DNA of 64,000 nucleotides from the NCBI GenBank assembly GCA_030407085.1, contig CM059583.1, positions 84,360,501 to 84,424,500 of the forward strand. Reading direction: 5' to 3'. Below, piece by piece: positions 1 through 10,830 of the stretch. Under the pieces are notes generated by a model that was not told the DNA's origin, made no database searches, and was given only the letters and a program-made list of their open reading frames with translations. Positions within the stretch are counted from its first letter, which is position 1; every line of letters starts with the position of its first letter. Origin of the DNA: Trichopria drosophilae (lineage: Eukaryota; Arthropoda; Insecta; Hymenoptera; Diapriidae). A program made the position numbers and the translations under genes.

Positions 1-271
1 GACTCGTGCGTGTTCTGCATAAATTACGATCTTCCTTGTAACAAGCAATTACATTTTTGATCTCAAAATTAATCTGGTGAGTTTCATTGTTGGTTGCACC
101 CTTCCTCGGCCTGGATTAATAATCGACCGAACCTCGTCCTACAGTAGACGCGCGAGGTTTCGCGCGGCCTTTTTTTCGCATCGGAGTTCGAGATCGCTGG
201 CATCCTCCTGTTGGGAAGAAGACTACTTGCATTTTCTGATGTGACTGGTTTAGTCTCTTACAATATTTTCA
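1..271 (+). repeat. BEL/Pao element 5' LTR, 3' part (cut by window start)
   Basis: Bases 1-271 match 10457-10727 without gaps and with three substitutions (about 98.9% identical). The block ends in CA and is followed at once by a tRNA primer-binding site, so it is the distal part of a 5' LTR whose beginning lies outside the window. The high identity suggests a fairly recent insertion. Confidence 0.9.
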
Positions 272-289
272 TGGTCCTTCGAGCCGGAT
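272..289 (+). other. BEL primer-binding site, tRNA-Tyr type
   Basis: TGGTCCTTCGAGCCGGAT directly follows the LTR. It is the complement of CCA plus the 3' acceptor/T-arm end of insect tRNA-Tyr, as I remember that tRNA. This fixes the LTR boundary and the + orientation of the element. Confidence 0.8.
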
Positions 290-803
290 ATTCGAACTCT
301 TCAGTCAAGACGTTTTTTCATTAAAAGTGATGTGTTGGTTCTTGTGAAATCAGACCGTTAGTGACTCAAGGAAGTTACTTAATAAACAAAAGGATCTAGT
401 GATCTCTCGCAGTGCGCATAAATTGAGAGTGAGTTACTGTTTATTGTTAAGCAATTCCGCTCTTATACAAAAATTTGTATTTTCCGCGCCATTTCAAGCC
501 ATTTTGGACATTTTGCTTGAAAGAAGCACGCGTGCGGCTCATATTCCGCCATATTGGATTTCCGTCTTCTTCGAAATTTCGGTAGCGGGGATCCACATTC
601 AATCGGTGTTTTCGATGGACTTGGAAGTGTGCACGACTATAAATTCAATTTATAAACAAGTGAGCGTGTTGATGCACGACGCACACTTTTGAGTTTTCTG
701 CTTCAAGTTGGATATTGTGGTACAACGCAAGGGTTGAATTTTGCAAAATTGTTCAAGTTAGTTAATGTTATATAGTGTGTAAATCGAATATTACTGACGC
801 ATC
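290..803 (+). other. BEL 5' untranslated leader
   Basis: Stretch between the primer-binding site and the gag start. A short open frame at 399-692 has no recognisable domain. I see nothing else here. Confidence 0.6.
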
Positions 804-3266
804 ATGGCAGGAAATACCGCGCAGGCTGCGGAAGAAACACAGACTGCACGAACTCGAACCACTGGATTCGCTTCGGAGTTATTAATAGCGCAACGTGCAC
901 GATTCCAACAGCACTCTCGAATGCATCGTAATATTAAAAAATTACTAATTACTGCTGTTAATGCGGGAATTCTCGATAGTCGGCAATCTCGTGCTCGAGA
1001 GTCATGGTGTGAGATTACACAGGCTCATCAGCAAATTGTGGTTCAGACTCCACCAGAAGTCCAAGAGAAAGAGTCGTACTTCACAAAGGACGAACTTGGT
1101 GGATATCAAGATATTTATGAAGACATCATGGATCAGCTTGCTGGGCTCAGGTCTCAATTGCCATCTTCCTCTAGTTTAAATTCGTCACCGCCAGTGGGTT
1201 CTGCGCTACCATTCTCCTCATCGCACAATCTCCCTCGGATCTCTCTACCTAAATTCTCCGGGGACGTCGCATCGTGGGAAGGATTTCGAGACCTGTTTCA
1301 GTCAATGGTTGTGGATGACCGACAGCTAAGTGCCGTGCAAAAATTGCATTATTTGAAAATGTGTCTCGACGGAGAGGCTTTAACGGTCGTGCAAAATATC
1401 GCAATTACAGAGCGTAATTTCGAAATCGCGTGGAAATTGGTAGGCGAACGATACGAAAATCGGCAATTGTTAATTTTTACGCAAGTGTCGCAATTATTAA
1501 ATCTTCCGGCGGTAACTGTTGCAAAGCCGGCTTTGTTACGCGGGTTAATTGATCGAACTTGCGCGATTGTTGCATCGCTGCGAAGATTAAACGAACCGGT
1601 TGACAATTGGAGCACATTGTTAGTCGTAATGACCGTTTTAAAGCTGGATAAAATCACGCGTCGCGAATGGGAAGCTCAGGCTATTTCCACGGTAGATTTT
1701 CCTAAATTTTCGGATCTCCAAACTTTTGTTATTCGGCGTATTCAAGCGCTCTCGCTTTCAGAATTTAAACCGCCAATTTTTGAGACCGTTTCCAAGCCAC
1801 CGTCGAAATCCGCGCCATCGACTACGTCGCGTCTCTCCGTTCACTTAGGAACGTCGCAAATTTCTCCATGTGCCGCATGTGGCACTAGTCACTTGCTTTC
1901 GAGCTGTTCGGAGTTTGAACAGTCGACACCCACAGAACGTTTAAAAACCGTGCGGCATCGTAGTTTATGTTATAACTGCTTGGAAAGTGGACACTTTCCG
2001 GCGCAATGCAAAGCAAAGCCACAATGTAGCTCTTGTCGTCGAAAACATCATGCATTATTGCATGAGGCATTATTTAAACCCTCTCCTTCCACACAGTCCG
2101 TGATTCCTTCGGAAACCTTGCCTGAAAACATTGAATCATCACCCTCATCCGAACTCGTTACCCACTTAGTTACTCCAAAATGCCCATCCGCTCGAACCGT
2201 TTTATTAGCTACCGCCTATGTAAAAGTGTCCACTCCTCAAGGTCGACATGTAATGCTGCGTGCGTTGTTAGACCAAGGGTCTCAATGTTCTTTTATTTCC
2301 GAATCAGCGGCTCAAACGCTAAGAGCAACTCGTGCGTCACGTTCTGCGGTTATTACGGGGATAGGTGAGCGGGCTGTAGAGCATGTACATCAATCTACGC
2401 GTGTGAATGTCACCTCTCAATTTAATGACAATAACACGATTTCAGTTGAAGCATTGATTTTACCTAAACTCACGCCTTATTTTCCGCGTGTTACAGTAAA
2501 TCTGTCTCAGTTGTCACATCTGCAAGGAATTGAATTAGCCGACTCAGTCCTGATGACAAAATGCCCAGTCTCACTTATTCTCGGCGGTGATATCTTATTG
2601 GATGGCTTGCGAAAAGGTCCTAATGGGCCTACGGCTCAAGCGAGTATTTTTGGCTGGATTTTATCCGGATCTGTTGCATCTGGTACTCATTCGACGGACG
2701 TCGTAGCACTTCATGCAATATCAAATACCGAATTACATGCGTCTCTAGATAAGTTTTGGCGTCTTGAGGACGTACCCAAAGCATCTCGGCTGAGCAAAGC
2801 GGAACAAGAATGCGAGAAGTTTTTCCTCGACACGACTACACGTGATAATGATGGGCGATATTGTGTTGCTCTGCCCTTTAAAACTGCTCCGCCTCTTGCT
2901 TTGGGTAACTCTGCAGATGTAGCATTTAAGGCATACCAGCGCCTCGAACGGCGTTTAGTACGTGATGTTAAATTAGAAAACGATTATCACGACTTTCTGA
3001 GAACTTATTTGTCAATAGGTCATATGAAGCTTTATACCGCTAAATTACCTGAACAGTGCTATTTCATTCCGCATCACCCGGTCATTAAAGCACCTTCCAG
3101 TAGCACTAAAGTCCGAGTGGTTTTTAATGCCTCTTGCCGGACCTCAAACGGCACTTCCTTAAATGATCACCTTCAGGTAGGTCAAAAGCTACAAGAGGAT
3201 TTACCTTCGATTCTCTTGCGATGGCGTATGCATCGATTTGTATGCACAGCAGACGTCCAAATGATG
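804..3266 (+). pseudogene. BEL/Pao Gag-protease and N-terminal part of RT, interrupted
   Basis: First part of a Gag-Pol polyprotein starting at ATG 804. It shows a DUF1759-type Gag core near residues 145-290 (KFSGDVASWEGFRDLF). Cys/His knuckles follow near 355-422 (CAACGTSHLLSSC; CYNCLESGHFPAQC; CSSCRRKHH). A DUF1758-type aspartic protease with LLDQGSQCSF lies near 486. The beginning of the BEL-type RT starts near 720 (RVVFNASCRTSNGTSLNDHL). The frame runs until gypsy-A enters at about 3267, inside the conserved TAD...MFRQI segment; RT resumes at 7655. BEL elements normally encode one long polyprotein, so this copy is disrupted. The few residues read past 3266 belong to the inserted LTR. Confidence 0.92.
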
Positions 3267-3995
3267 GTGAAACATACGTTCTAGATAAGTAAGATTCCGC
3301 GCGCTACGCCTGCCGAATAGGCAACCCGTCCGATTGCGCACACGACGATAGTGGGACCCGAGGTCTCTAGTGGGGCATCCCACTTGGGTGTCACGCGACG
3401 CGCGCACGCTTGCGGGTGGGGGCCACGACTCCCACCACCCCGCGAACTTGTAGAAAGTCGACCGCGAAACACCAGAACGGCAGAGTCGGCGCCCGGCTGT
3501 GATCTGCAGGGCTCCGTCCACCTCCGTGTTCCCGCTCGGCTATATCGCAGAGCTTCAATCCGCACCTGTATCTCCTGTGGTTCCCGCTCGGCTATATCGC
3601 AGAGCAACCCTCCATCTTTCCGCTCGGCTATATTGCAGAGCACCCGCCATATTTCCGCTCGGCTATATTGCAGAGCCCCCTCCATCCTACCGCTCGGCTA
3701 TATCTCAGAGCTCACCTTCATTAGCCTCCGAAATTACCGTATTCGCAGTTGTATGCGATACGGGATATTTAAGCGCTAACCTAGGTCTATTTAACGTTTC
3801 TCGGCCCATCAGGCCCCGTTACTTTCCAATGCTATGTATAGAATTAAGTAAGCTACAATAAACTAGCTAGCAATATAAGCAAGGTGTTCATTCTCTTCCA
3901 CTATACAATTGCAAATCCTCCGATAGCTTCATTTTCGCCCGCGTTATGACCTTGGCATACCGAGCTAATCCGGCAGCGAAAAAGCTCACGTTACA
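3267..3995 (+). repeat. Gypsy-A 5' LTR
   Basis: The LTR runs from the break in the BEL RT to TTACA just before the primer-binding site, about 729 bp. Only 3759-3995 is shared with the 3' copy (7418-7654, one mismatch); the rest is unique to this copy. The left boundary is inferred from where the BEL reading frame is lost. Confidence 0.75.
3533..3711 (+). repeat. Tandem repeat in gypsy-A LTR (U3), five units
   Basis: The motif CGCTCGGCTATATYGCAGAGC (21-bp core; last unit varies) starts at 3533, 3585, 3621, 3656 and 3691. The spacing is 52, 36, 35 and 35 bp. The array lies upstream of the conserved LTR end, as enhancer-like U3 repeats often do. A regulatory role is inference. Confidence 0.8.
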
Positions 3996-4013
3996 TGGCG
4001 CCCGAACAGGGAC
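3996..4013 (+). other. Gypsy-A primer-binding site, tRNA-Lys type
   Basis: TGGCGCCCGAACAGGGAC follows the 5' LTR directly. It is the classic complement of the tRNA-Lys 3' end. Confidence 0.9.
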
Positions 4014-4088
4014 TTTCCGCACAAATTAAAAAAGATTAATTTGGTTAAAGTCAACCGTTTGTTATTATCTACGGAATTGTAATTAAAA

Positions 4089-5141
4089 ATGGAAGAGATC
4101 ACCTTAACCACTATTTATGAGTTTAGGAAAGAAGAATTAGTAGAGTTACTGGAAGCCTTAGACGAATCTGCCGAGGGCACGGTTGCTGACCGAAAGCAAC
4201 AAGTACGAGAAGCTTTCCAAGACGATCCAGAGAAGGTCAAAACCGCCTGCAGGAAGAGCAAATTATGCACTACTCGACTAGCCGCCCTTCAAACTCGACG
4301 AGACCGATCGTCAAGAGGGGCTGAAGATGGCCAAAATCCATCAGCACCCACGTCGCTGCACACACCACTGGTCACACCAGCACCTGCACCCATGACCATA
4401 CCAGTAAATGCCCCAGAACCTATACCATTACCAGTTCCGGCACCCGTACTACATCCAGCGCAAATATCGGTACCAGTAGTTGCACCAGTAGCGGCTCCAC
4501 AGAATCAGCATCCCGGTTTAGTAATTCATCAGATCCGTAAGTGGGGCACTCAGTTCTCAGGACGTGATCCATATTCGTTTCTGGAACGAGTGGAAGAACT
4601 AAGGGAGGCATATAATTTCACTCCCGCTCAGTTATTCGCTGGATTACCAGAACTCCTCCGAGGTGATACTCTTCTATGGTATCGAAACAACCGCACCAAT
4701 TGGACCACCTGGGAAAATTTTTCTACCGCCCTACTTGACTGTTATGGCGACCGAGAATCCATCCATCAACTAGAATGGCGAATCCGCGACCGGGTACAGA
4801 CGCCAAAAGAAGAATTCTGGACATACTCCACTTCCATCCAGACCATGATGCGTCGTGCCGGTAATTTTACCCCAGAGGCGCAGTTGGAACGCATCTATGC
4901 AAATATGCTTCCGCGATTACGACTTCACATTCGACGCAGCGAGATCACCACCTTAGGTCAGCTCACTACCCGAGCCCGAGACTACGAGAAGATCTTTCGA
5001 GAGATCCCAGCCTCGCCGGACAATGGCCTCCGGGACGACATCATGGCAAAGGACCAGAAGCCCCCACGAGCGAAAACGGCAGCCCAGCCACCCATATTAG
5101 CCGTTGTACAACAGACAGCGAAATCCGCAGCGATATGTTGA
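4089..5141 (+). CDS. Gypsy-A Gag, ending at an in-frame TGA inside the zinc knuckle
   Basis: A 350-residue Gag-like protein from ATG 4089. A proline/alanine-rich stretch near residues 95-140 is followed by a retrotransposon capsid fold near 145-310 (WGTQFSGRDPYSFLERVEEL; FAGLPELLRGDTLLWYRNN). The frame stops at TGA 5139. The same frame continues without the stop and would supply the rest of a CCHC knuckle (C-stop-R-C-G-Q-T-G-H-T-R-K-Y-C) and then the protease. The stop therefore replaces the residue after the first knuckle Cys. It is either a nonsense mutation or a readthrough site; I favour mutation because the element is damaged elsewhere. Confidence 0.85.
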   Translation: MEEITLTTIYEFRKEELVELLEALDESAEGTVADRKQQVREAFQDDPEKVKTACRKSKLCTTRLAALQTRRDRSSRGAEDGQNPSAPTSLHTPLVTPAPAPMTIPVNAPEPIPLPVPAPVLHPAQISVPVVAPVAAPQNQHPGLVIHQIRKWGTQFSGRDPYSFLERVEELREAYNFTPAQLFAGLPELLRGDTLLWYRNNRTNWTTWENFSTALLDCYGDRESIHQLEWRIRDRVQTPKEEFWTYSTSIQTMMRRAGNFTPEAQLERIYANMLPRLRLHIRRSEITTLGQLTTRARDYEKIFREIPASPDNGLRDDIMAKDQKPPRAKTAAQPPILAVVQQTAKSAAIC

Positions 5142-5189
5142 CGATGCGGCCAAACCGGCCACACCCGTAAGTATTGCCGAAATTCCCCC

Positions 5190-5960
5190 GTGATATTTTG
5201 TTCCAGATGCCGAACACACGGGATTTTATCCCGGGACTGCCCCTGTGCCGGACAACCCAAACGAAACAATACGCCAATCAACAATCGCAACACTCGGGAC
5301 ACCAACGGAGTAGCCATTGAGATGCCTCAAAGGACCGCTATTCTCCCACCGGATCTCGCTACCAGTACGGCCCCCGCTTTAACCGATGACCGACCTCAGC
5401 GGCCAGTGAACATGGGCGGACGCATCTGGAACGCCTTATTAGATACAGGGGCAATGATCTCCTACGTCAGTGCTACAGTAGCCGATTGGTGCCAACAAAC
5501 CGGAGAAACCATCACCCCCAGCACTACCGTCGCCCGTCTTGCGGACGGTAGGGGAATACAGCTCGATGGGCATCTAGATACCACGATCCAAGTCGGTAAG
5601 ATAAGACTCAAACATCGATTTTTTATACTACCTGGTATGCAACAGCATGTGCTGATCGGAATGGATCTAATGAAAGTATTGGGTATGACACTCCAATTAC
5701 CCACCGAACCTTCCCTCGGCGTCGCTAGCGTCGATAGTCTACAAAATTTTCTCGACCGAGAGCTACCTCTATTCGAGATTGTGCAAGGTCCCACCTCATT
5801 AACAGCACATACCATTCGAGTCAAGCCAGGCATCGAGCCTATCAAACAACGGTACCGACCAAGGAATCCCGCCATGCAGAAGGTCATCGATGACGCTATC
5901 GCCGAGATGAAAATTCCTTCCAAACACTCAAGCAAAGGCTCACTGAATCTCCTGTTCTAG
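5190..5960 (+). pseudogene. Gypsy-A protease and truncated start of RT
   Basis: This is in the same frame as Gag. A second Cys motif (CSRCRTHGILSRDCPC) is followed by a retropepsin-like protease with ALLDTGAMISYVSATVADW near residues 84-102 and ILIGMDLMKVLG-type residues near 153. The N-terminal RT linker (KPGIEPIKQRYRPRNPAMQ) is present. The frame then crosses a deletion joint near 5915-5925 and ends after a short shifted tail. The RT fingers and palm, including the catalytic aspartates, are absent. Confidence 0.85.
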
Positions 5961-5980
5961 CCTGTCCGGACTTCACGAAG

Positions 5981-7291
5981 ATGTTCACTGTGCAAACCGA
6001 TGCGTCCAACGACGGCCTCGGGAGCGTACTAACCCAGCAACATCCTGAAGGAGAACGTGTCATCGCATATGCTTCTCGCACTCTCCAAGGCGCCGAATTC
6101 CATTACAGTGCGACAGAGAAAGAATGTCTCGCAGTCGTCTGGGCCGTGCGAAAGATGCGACCATACCTGGAGGGGTATCATTTCCGGATCGTCACCGATC
6201 ACCAAGCCCTAAAATGGCTGGATCATATGGACAATCCCTCCGGACGGTTAGCGCGCTGGGCGCTCGAACTACAACAATACGACTATGAGATTCAGTACCG
6301 TAAAGGGAAGCTCAATCTTGTGGCCGATGCTCTTTCCCGACCAATCTGCACTATTCGGCCCGACCCCCCATCATGGATCCAGCGGCTAAAGGCAACCCTT
6401 CGTGACTCCCCCGACGAGCTTCCAGACTATCAAGAAGAAGGAGGCCAGGTTTACCGATACTTACCAAATACGGTCAATAAAGAAGATCCACACGGATGGA
6501 AACAGTGTGTGGCAGAAATGGACCGACCAGCCATCCTGAGGCAATGCCACGATTCTCCAACCGCTGGCCATTTTGGTATCGCCAAAACACTCCGCCGAGT
6601 CCTGGATCATTACTACTGGCCCGGACTCGCTCGAGACACCGCTCGCTATGTCCGTTCCTGCAAGAAATGCCAAACCTATAAGGCTTCACAGCAAGCACGA
6701 GCCGGTACACTTCATTTTACCGAGGTCTCCGAACCGTGGCAGCAGGTATCCTCCGATCTTATAGCCGTTGCCGATTGTATACGAGGTTTCTTTTTGCGAC
6801 ACGGCGCACCCCGAAGTATTATCACGGACAATGGTAAGCCCTACATTAGTCAAGAATTTGACCGTATGTTACAGCAGAGCCAGGTAGAACACCAGTGGAC
6901 ACCGCCATACACCCCTCAGTGCAATCCGGTAGAACGCACTAACCGGGTAATAAAGACCATGATCGCCCAGTACGTCGGGAGGACACACCGCCGCTGGGAC
7001 GAGAAGTTAGCAGAATTGCAGCTCGCGTACAATACTGCAGTGCACGAGGCAACCGGCTATACGCCCGCTTTTCTGAATACCGGCCGAGAGTTCCGCATTC
7101 CCGGATGGAAAATTGTTGACCATCTTACCGACCGAGCCACACTCCAGGAACGGTTAGACCAGCTCAACGAGAGTATTCAACTAGCACGCAATAATCTATC
7201 TCACGCATTCCTACGGCAGGAAAAGTATTATAATCTAAGGCATCGTGACTGGCAACCCCATATTGGGGACAAGGTATGGAAACGCAGCTAA
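5981..7291 (+). pseudogene. Gypsy-A RNase H and integrase, internally deleted
   Basis: The reading frame differs from the protease part. RNase H starts with FTVQTDASNDGLGSVL. A zinc-binding integrase N-domain (HDSPTAGHFGIAKT...CKKCQTYK) is followed by the catalytic core. The first catalytic Asp region (WQQVSSDLI) runs straight into GFFLRHGAPRSIITDNGK near 6760-6790, so roughly 50 residues of the core usually present between them are gone. The second Asp (ITDNG) and the Glu (CNPVERTNR) are present. The product ends abruptly after GDKVW at 7291 by another deletion. It would be non-functional. Confidence 0.85.
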
Positions 7292-7417
7292 ACGAGGTAC
7301 CCACTACCGGGATGGCGATCACTCCAACGGAAATCACACCCGAGGTACTCGCCGATGGATCTCAACGACTCACCCTCGGGCCGCACCAAATACACGTTCC
7401 CCTCTCGGCGATCCAGG
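7292..7417 (+). other. Gypsy-A 3' internal remnant
   Basis: Bases between the broken pol end and the LTR remnant. A short open frame is present (METQLNEVPTTGMAITPTEI...). It may be the tail of pol or of an extra ORF joined by deletion. No known domain is seen. Confidence 0.4.
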
Positions 7418-7654
7418 TACGGGATATTTAAGCGCTAACCTAGGTCTATTTAACGTTTCTCGGCCCATCAGGCCCCGTTACTTTCCAATGCTATGTATAG
7501 AATTAAGTAAGCTACAATAAACTAGCTAGCAATATAAGCTAGGTGTTCATTCTCTTCCACTATACAATTGCAAATCCTCCGATAGCTTCATTTTCGCCCG
7601 CGTTATGACCTTGGCATACCGAGCTAATCCGGCAGCGAAAAAGCTCACGTTACA
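7418..7654 (+). repeat. Gypsy-A 3' LTR, 5'-truncated
   Basis: These 237 bp match 3759-3995 with one mismatch and end in TTACA, after which the BEL frame resumes. The upstream 490 bp of the 5' LTR, including its tandem repeats, are missing here. Confidence 0.88.
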
Positions 7655-8494
7655 ATGTTTCGTCAAATTCGTGTACGGGATGAAGACACCTCCTATCAAT
7701 TAATTTATTGGCGAGCTGAGAAAACAGGACCAATCGAGCCCTATCGCTTGATGACCGTGACTTACGGACTTGTTCCCGCTCCATTCCTGTCCCTTCGAGT
7801 CTTGAAACAGTTACTCACGGACGAAGCTCATCGATTTCCTGTAGCAGCTAAAATATTAAATCATAATATTTATATTGGCGATATACTATTTGGCGCTGAT
7901 TCGTTAGATGAGTGTCGACACTTGCGCGATGAGATTCGTCAATTGATGAATTCAGGTTGTTTGCCTCTCAGAAAGTGGAGCTCTAATTCTTCGGCGTTAC
8001 TCCATGACCTGCCGTTACAGGATCGTGAAATACAATCCCTTAAACCTTTTGCGGAAGATGAACGTTTGCTCATACTAGGTCTCTCATGGTCTCCTGAAAA
8101 TGATACCTTCCACTTCTCCGTAAAAGAGGACTCACCGTCGATCGTATCAAAAAGGCACATTTTATCTGCCATTTCCAAATTATACGATCCTCTCGGTTTG
8201 GTAGCCCCAATTGTCGTTGTCGCAAAAATGTTGATGCAACGTATTTGGAAGCTGCAACTCGATTGGGACTCTGAAGTTCCGCCAGACATCGCAGAGGCTT
8301 GGTATAGGTTTCGCGAAGATCTTAAATTTTTATCGCAAGTGTCAATTCCCCGTTGGGTTCACGCTTCATCTAAAGCAACATACGAACTCCACGGCCTTTG
8401 TGATGCTTCACAAAATGCATACGCAGCCACTGTTTACTTAAGAGTATGTGATGGGATGCAAACCTCAGTTCAACTTTTAACCTCCAAAACTTGA
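7655..8494 (+). pseudogene. BEL RT, C-terminal part, up to a nonsense codon
   Basis: Continuation of the BEL RT after gypsy-A: MFRQIRVRDEDTSYQLIYW, then YGLVPAPFLSLRVLKQL, and the connection domain SKLYDPLGLVAPIVV. The active-site box that is normally Y-x-D-D reads NIYIGDILFGAD here, so the first of the paired aspartates is Gly. The frame then hits TGA at 8492, where the same frame otherwise continues (VAPIARTYSSIPRLELCGAE). One base change from an Arg codon would explain it. Two independent lesions mark an inactive polymerase. Confidence 0.9.
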
Positions 8495-9240
8495 GTTGCA
8501 CCCATTGCTCGCACATATTCCTCCATACCACGTTTAGAGCTCTGTGGAGCCGAGTTGCTCTCTAGATTATTGGTATGGGTGAGGGATTCTCTCCACTTGT
8601 TGGACATCCCGATACACGCTTGGTCAGATTCAGCGGTTGCCTTATATTGGATCGCGGGCTGTCCCTCTAGATGGAAGGTGTTTGTGGCCAATCGTGTGGC
8701 GGCAATACAGGAAGCATTACCCTCTGCCATTTGGCATCATGTGCCTTCTCAGGAAAATCCGGCGGATTTAGCCTCTCGTGGCTTGACCGCTCGTGAATTG
8801 GCTACATCTTCCTTGTGGTGGTTTGGGCCAACTTGGTTAGTTGGGTCTCGATCGGAATGGCCTTCGTCTCTTCCCGGACTTGATGCTTCCTTTGATTTGG
8901 AAGAACGCCTCACTTCGGCACACGTTTCTACGGCCAATGATGAGTGGGACTTAGCCATTCGATATTCCGATTGGGGAAAACTCATACGAGTCACGTCGTT
9001 GCTTTATAAATTTATAGCGAAGTCAAAACAACGAGTCGTAGCAACCTCGGATATGTACAATACGGAATTCATCATTAATGGACGGAACTTTTGGTATCGT
9101 TATATTCAGCAACGTGCTTTCTCAAGTGAACTTCCGTTGATACTAAACCGTACTCCCCTTCCCAAAGGAAATAGGTTGGTATCTCTTGATCCCTATATCG
9201 ATGATAACTCTATTCTTCGTGTACCCGCTATAAAGCGTCT
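8495..9240 (+). pseudogene. BEL RNase H-like region and start of integrase
   Basis: Same frame as the preceding RT part. It contains PRLELCGAELLSRLLVWV, WSDSAVALYWIAG (RNase H-like), HVPSQENPADLASRG and SLDPYIDDNSILRV. The frame then departs from the family near 9225. The HHCC zinc-binding part of integrase is missing and the reading frame changes, which indicates a deletion of a few hundred bp. Confidence 0.85.
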
Positions 9241-9255
9241 CTTTGTACTCAGAAG

Positions 9256-10215
9256 ATGGCGCCTTTACCTGCTGCTCGAGTCACAAGTGCACCACCCTTT
9301 TCAACGACGGGTGTTGACTACGCAGGGCCATATCTCGTACGTCGAGTTGCCGGTCGTGGGCAGAGGACCTCTAAGGCATGGATTGTGCTCTTCGTCTGCC
9401 TCCGTGTCAAAGCAATCCATCTAGAATTAGTTATGGATCTCACAACCTCGGCCTTTTTAGCGGCCTTTCGGCGATTTTGTTCGCGTCGTGGATTGCCTTC
9501 AATAATGTTAAGCGATAACGGGAAAAATTTTGAGGGTGCTTCAAACGAAGTTCGATTGGCCTTTAGAGAAGCCCTGAAAGATCCCCGCACCGAAGCAGCG
9601 ATAAGTGAAAATGGCATAACTCGGAGATTTATACCTCCATCTTCACCACACTTCGGTGGTCTTTGGGAATCGGGGGTTAAAGCAATGAAACGTCATCTTC
9701 GTCGCGTAATCTCATCCCACACATTGACCATCGAAGAGTTCCAGACGCTACTCTGTCAGGTGGAAGCGTGTCTGAATTCGCGGTCACTCGCGCCTATGCC
9801 CAATGATTCTGATCAATTTGCCGTCTTAACTCCCGGACATTTTCTTATTGGTCGTCCCTTAGCGGCATATCCAGAGCCGGCTCCTGTTAACGTTCCTGAA
9901 AGTCATCTGACCCGTTGGAAAATGGTCCAACGAATGCGTGACCACTTTTGGAAAGCGTGGAGTCACGAATACCTCTCCACACTACAAAAACGGATAAAAT
10001 GGCGACAAGTTAAACCGACTCTGCATGTAGGTGATGTGGTTCTCATTTCAATGGACACACCACCTGCCACTTGGCCTATTGGTCGTATAGTCGAATGTAT
10101 CACGGGCAAAGACGGGTTGGTACGCGTATGCAAAATAAAAACAGCGACAAATGTATTAACACGGGCAATACACAAATTATGTAAGCTACCAATAGAAACG
10201 ACCCAAAATGTATAA
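9256..10215 (+). pseudogene. BEL integrase catalytic core and C-terminus
   Basis: This rve-type integrase has all three acidic residues in context: GVDYAGPY, MLSDNGKNFEGA and GGLWESGVKAMK. The BEL-specific C-terminal domain DUF5641 follows (HFLIGRPLAAYPEP, RWKMVQRMRDHFWKAWSHEYL, VGDVVLI). The start shown is only the first Met after the deletion joint; a natural polyprotein would enter from upstream. The stop codon overlaps the start of the 3' LTR. Confidence 0.9.
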
Positions 10216-10727
10216 ATATTTTTCTTTCTGTTGTTTGTTAACCTTTTTGTTTTTAGTTTACACCTATGTGGATGTACGGATCTCAATGAATTACAACCTG
10301 CGCTGGATTGAAAATGCGATTCGCAGTCTGCGCCAATATGGCAATTACTGCCCGATTTGGATTTCGATCGGAAACATTGTCTTTCGAATTTGTGCGACGA
10401 GAGTACATTTTCGAGCGTGTTCGCGTCGGCGTGGTTGTTCAAGTCGACGCGCTGGAGACTCGTGCGTGTTCTGCATAAATTACGATCTTCCTTGTAACAA
10501 GCAATTACATTTTTGATCTCAAAATTAATCTGGTGAGTTTCATTGTTGGTTGCACCCTTCCTCGGCCTGGATTAATAATCGACCGAACCTCGTCCTACGG
10601 TAGACGCGCGAGGTTTCGCGTGGCCTTTTTTTCGCATCGGAGTTCGAGATCGCTGGCATCCTCCTGTTGGGAAGAAGACTACTTGCATTTTCTGATGTGA
10701 CTGGTTTAGTCTCTTACAACATTTTCA
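10209..10727 (+). repeat. BEL 3' LTR
   Basis: The last 271 bp (10457-10727) match 1-271. The left border is taken as the TG at 10209, by the TG...CA rule and because the pol frame stops there; it cannot be confirmed, since the matching 5' part is outside the window and I see no clear polypurine tract. Confidence 0.75.
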
Positions 10728-10830
10728 CGCAGTTCAAAGTAAAGGAAATTTCTCATTTAACGTGTTATATTCAGTCTATGCTGTATTTTGAAGCATCCGC
10801 TAACTTTAATAAATATTTATATTTTTCTAG
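10728..10830 (+). other. Intron end upstream of P-like exon
   Basis: 103 bp between the BEL 3' LTR and a splice acceptor (TATTTTTCTAG at 10820-10830). This implies that the BEL element lies in the intron preceding the P-like exon. Confidence 0.6.

Larger units (their letters stand above)
3267..7654 (+). mobile_element. Nested Ty3/gypsy element gypsy-A, internally deleted
   Basis: A gypsy-class element inserted in the BEL RT. It has a 5' LTR, a tRNA-Lys primer-binding site, Gag, protease, RNase H, integrase and a shortened 3' LTR. The BEL frame resumes exactly after the LTR end. The flanks give an ambiguous short target duplication (ATG, or AATG if the borders shift by a few bases). RT, the middle of integrase and the segment spanning the end of pol and the start of the 3' LTR are missing. 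The shared 237 bp of the LTRs differ at one base, so the copy is young despite these losses. Confidence 0.9.

Noticed and set aside
399..692. 97-residue ORF in the BEL leader
   Set aside because: No domain, and it lies between the primer-binding site and gag; likely chance.
3281..3861. Open frames on both strands in the gypsy-A LTR
   Set aside because: Shadow frames of the LTR tandem repeat and GC-rich U3; no domain.
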